From: Ruminococcus sp. CAG:254
GTDB lineage: Bacteria; Bacillota; Clostridia; Oscillospirales; Ruminococcaceae
Direction: 5' to 3'
Assembly: GCA_000433635.1 (NCBI GenBank)
Contig: HF997868.1
Location: 1-5,151 of the forward strand
DNA: 5,151 nt
The notes beneath the pieces were generated by a model. The model saw only the letters and a program-made list of their open reading frames with translations. It was not told the DNA's origin and searched no databases. Position 1 is the first letter of the stretch. Each line of letters begins with the position of its first letter. Position numbers and translations under genes: made by a program. Positions 3,881 through 5,151 of this stretch are shown in pieces.

Positions 3881-5151
3881 ATGGACAATGCTTTTTTTGA
3901 AGCACTGAATTCGCTGGGCAGCGAAAATGGTCTGGACACCGATACCCTCATCGAAAAGGTAAAATCTGCAATGCTGAAGGCAGCCCGCAAGGCTTATCCG
4001 GATAGCGAAGACCGCATTACCGTTGAAATCGATCCGACTACCAAGACCTTTGAAATGTATCTGCGACAGGATGTCATCGACGATGAACCGATTGACGAAA
4101 ACGAAATCAACATCGCAGAAGCCCGTAACATCGACCCATCCATTAAAGTTGGCGACCACATCCAGAAGCGGTTAGACATCAACCGGTTCGGCAGAGCCGC
4201 TGCCCTCTCCGCAAAACAGTCCATCAAGGGCGACCTGCGGGACATCAACCGCAAGCGGATTCTGGATAAATTCCAAGACAAGGAAAACGACTGCATCACC
4301 TGCACCGTTACACAGGTCGAAAAGGGCGGTGCGGCAACACTAATGTATGACAAAACAGAAATCTATCTGTTCCACAACGAACAGATTCCGGGCGAAGACC
4401 TCAAAGAGGGACAGAGCATTATGGTCTATGTCACCAACATCGCCAACAAGCAGAAGAAGCCAATTATTAAAATCTCCCGTGTCCGCAAGGAACTGGTCAA
4501 GCGGATGTTTGAACTCGAAGTGCCGGAAATCTATGATGGCGTCGTAGAAATCAAAGCCATCTCCAGAGAAGCTGGTGCAAGAACGAAGATTGCAGTTTGG
4601 TCAAATGATGCAAATGTTGACCCAGTGAGTGCCTGTATCGGCCCGAAGCATGCCCGAATTGATGCCGTTGTCAAGTCGCTGAGCGGCGAAAAAATCGACA
4701 TCATTCCATACAGCGAAAATCCGGAAGAATTTATTGCAAGAGCTCTTGCTCCGGCAACGGTGGAAAGCGTTACCATCATCAATCCGGAAGAACGGCTGTG
4801 CGGCGTGCTCGTACCAGCAAATCAGCTCTCCCTTGCCATCGGCAACCGGGGACAGAATGCCAAGCTGGCTGCCAAGCTGACTGGCTATAAGATTGACATC
4901 AAGGCTGCAACTCCAGAAAACGAAGCTCTGATTGCAGAAAAGGTGGAAGAAGCAAAGGCTGAACTCGCTGCAAAGGCAGAGGCAGAAGCTAAGGCAAAGG
5001 CTGAAGAAGAAGCGGCTCAGCAGGCTCAGGCTGAACAGGATGCCGAACAGGCTCAGGATGCTGCAAGCTGGGAAGAAAACTGGCAGGCACAGAATGCCGA
5101 TGCAGAGGAAGATGACCTGCTGCTGAGCGATGACGATACAACGGCTGCCAT
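3881..5151 (+). CDS. nusA: Transcription termination/antitermination factor NusA (3' end beyond window)
   Basis: NusA binds RNA polymerase and nascent RNA and modulates pausing, intrinsic termination and rRNA antitermination. The frame is open from ATG 3881 to the window edge (423 codons plus two bases), with TGGAGG (3867-3872) 8 nt upstream. The N-terminal polymerase-binding domain covers about 1-130. The S1 domain is at about 133-203, leading into FELEVPEIYDG (210-220). KH1 is around 228-285 (SREAGARTKIAV) and KH2 around 296-343 (QLSLAIGNRGQNAKLAAKLTG at 315-335). KH2 has an intact GNRG loop (321-324), whereas the KH1 loop is GPKH (254-257) instead of GxxG. Residues 348-423 form an Ala/Glu/Gln-rich, probably helical tail ending in an acidic stretch (DLLLSDDD). 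B. subtilis NusA stops at about 371 residues, so this is an extension, unlike the E. coli acidic-repeat domains in appearance. infB probably lies downstream. Confidence 0.96.
   Translation, partial: MDNAFFEALNSLGSENGLDTDTLIEKVKSAMLKAARKAYPDSEDRITVEIDPTTKTFEMYLRQDVIDDEPIDENEINIAEARNIDPSIKVGDHIQKRLDINRFGRAAALSAKQSIKGDLRDINRKRILDKFQDKENDCITCTVTQVEKGGAATLMYDKTEIYLFHNEQIPGEDLKEGQSIMVYVTNIANKQKKPIIKISRVRKELVKRMFELEVPEIYDGVVEIKAISREAGARTKIAVWSNDANVDPVSACIGPKHARIDAVVKSLSGEKIDIIPYSENPEEFIARALAPATVESVTIINPEERLCGVLVPANQLSLAIGNRGQNAKLAAKLTGYKIDIKAATPENEALIAEKVEEAKAELAAKAEAEAKAKAEEEAAQQAQAEQDAEQAQDAASWEENWQAQNADAEEDDLLLSDDDTTAA

Noticed and set aside
1..5151. CRISPR array, tRNA or rRNA genes, insertion sequence, defence genes
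   Set aside because: No regularly spaced repeats, no tRNA or rRNA signatures, and no transposase or defence-family proteins were recognised on either strand. All substantial coding capacity is accounted for by four housekeeping genes.

Overview
This window looks like ordinary chromosome from a member of the Bacillota, most likely class Clostridia and possibly the Oscillospirales/Ruminococcaceae. The evidence is the class III-type (archaeal/eukaryotic-like) prolyl-tRNA synthetase, a clostridial-style monofunctional aspartokinase, the rimP-nusA gene order, strong AGGAG-type ribosome binding sites, and clear sigma-A promoters with 17 bp spacers. The genus assignment is inference from protein style, not from a search.

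Layout: bases 1-90 hold no gene but a cluster of palindromes next to the 3' end of proS. proS (91-1536) is on the minus strand. A divergent, AT-rich intergenic region (1537-1855) carries a promoter for each flanking gene and several small dyads. A complete aspartate kinase gene (1856-3187) follows on the plus strand. The next intergenic region (3188-3386) contains a large imperfect dyad, the rimP-nusA promoter, and a terminator-like hairpin that begins about a dozen bases after the predicted transcription start. rimP (3387-3863) and nusA (3881 to the window end, incomplete) form an operon with a 17 bp gap. In related genomes ylxR, an L7Ae-like gene and infB usually follow.

How the genes work together: proS supplies Pro-tRNA for translation. 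Aspartokinase commits aspartate to the lysine/threonine/methionine family and carries ACT domains for end-product feedback. rimP (30S maturation) and nusA (transcription pausing, termination and antitermination) belong to the conserved transcription-translation operon. proS and the aspartokinase share only an upstream region; no functional link is visible.

No undescribed multi-gene system is evident. The most interesting signals are in untranslated regions. First, the aspartokinase Shine-Dalgarno lies 39 nt from its start codon, and a perfect 10 bp hairpin fills the gap and would restore normal spacing if folded. Second, a terminator-like hairpin with an interrupted U-tract sits at the very start of the rimP-nusA leader, where a NusA-responsive attenuator would be expected. 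Third, a dyad of about 76 bp is interleaved with that same promoter. Within proteins, the KH1 loop of NusA reads GPKH instead of GxxG.
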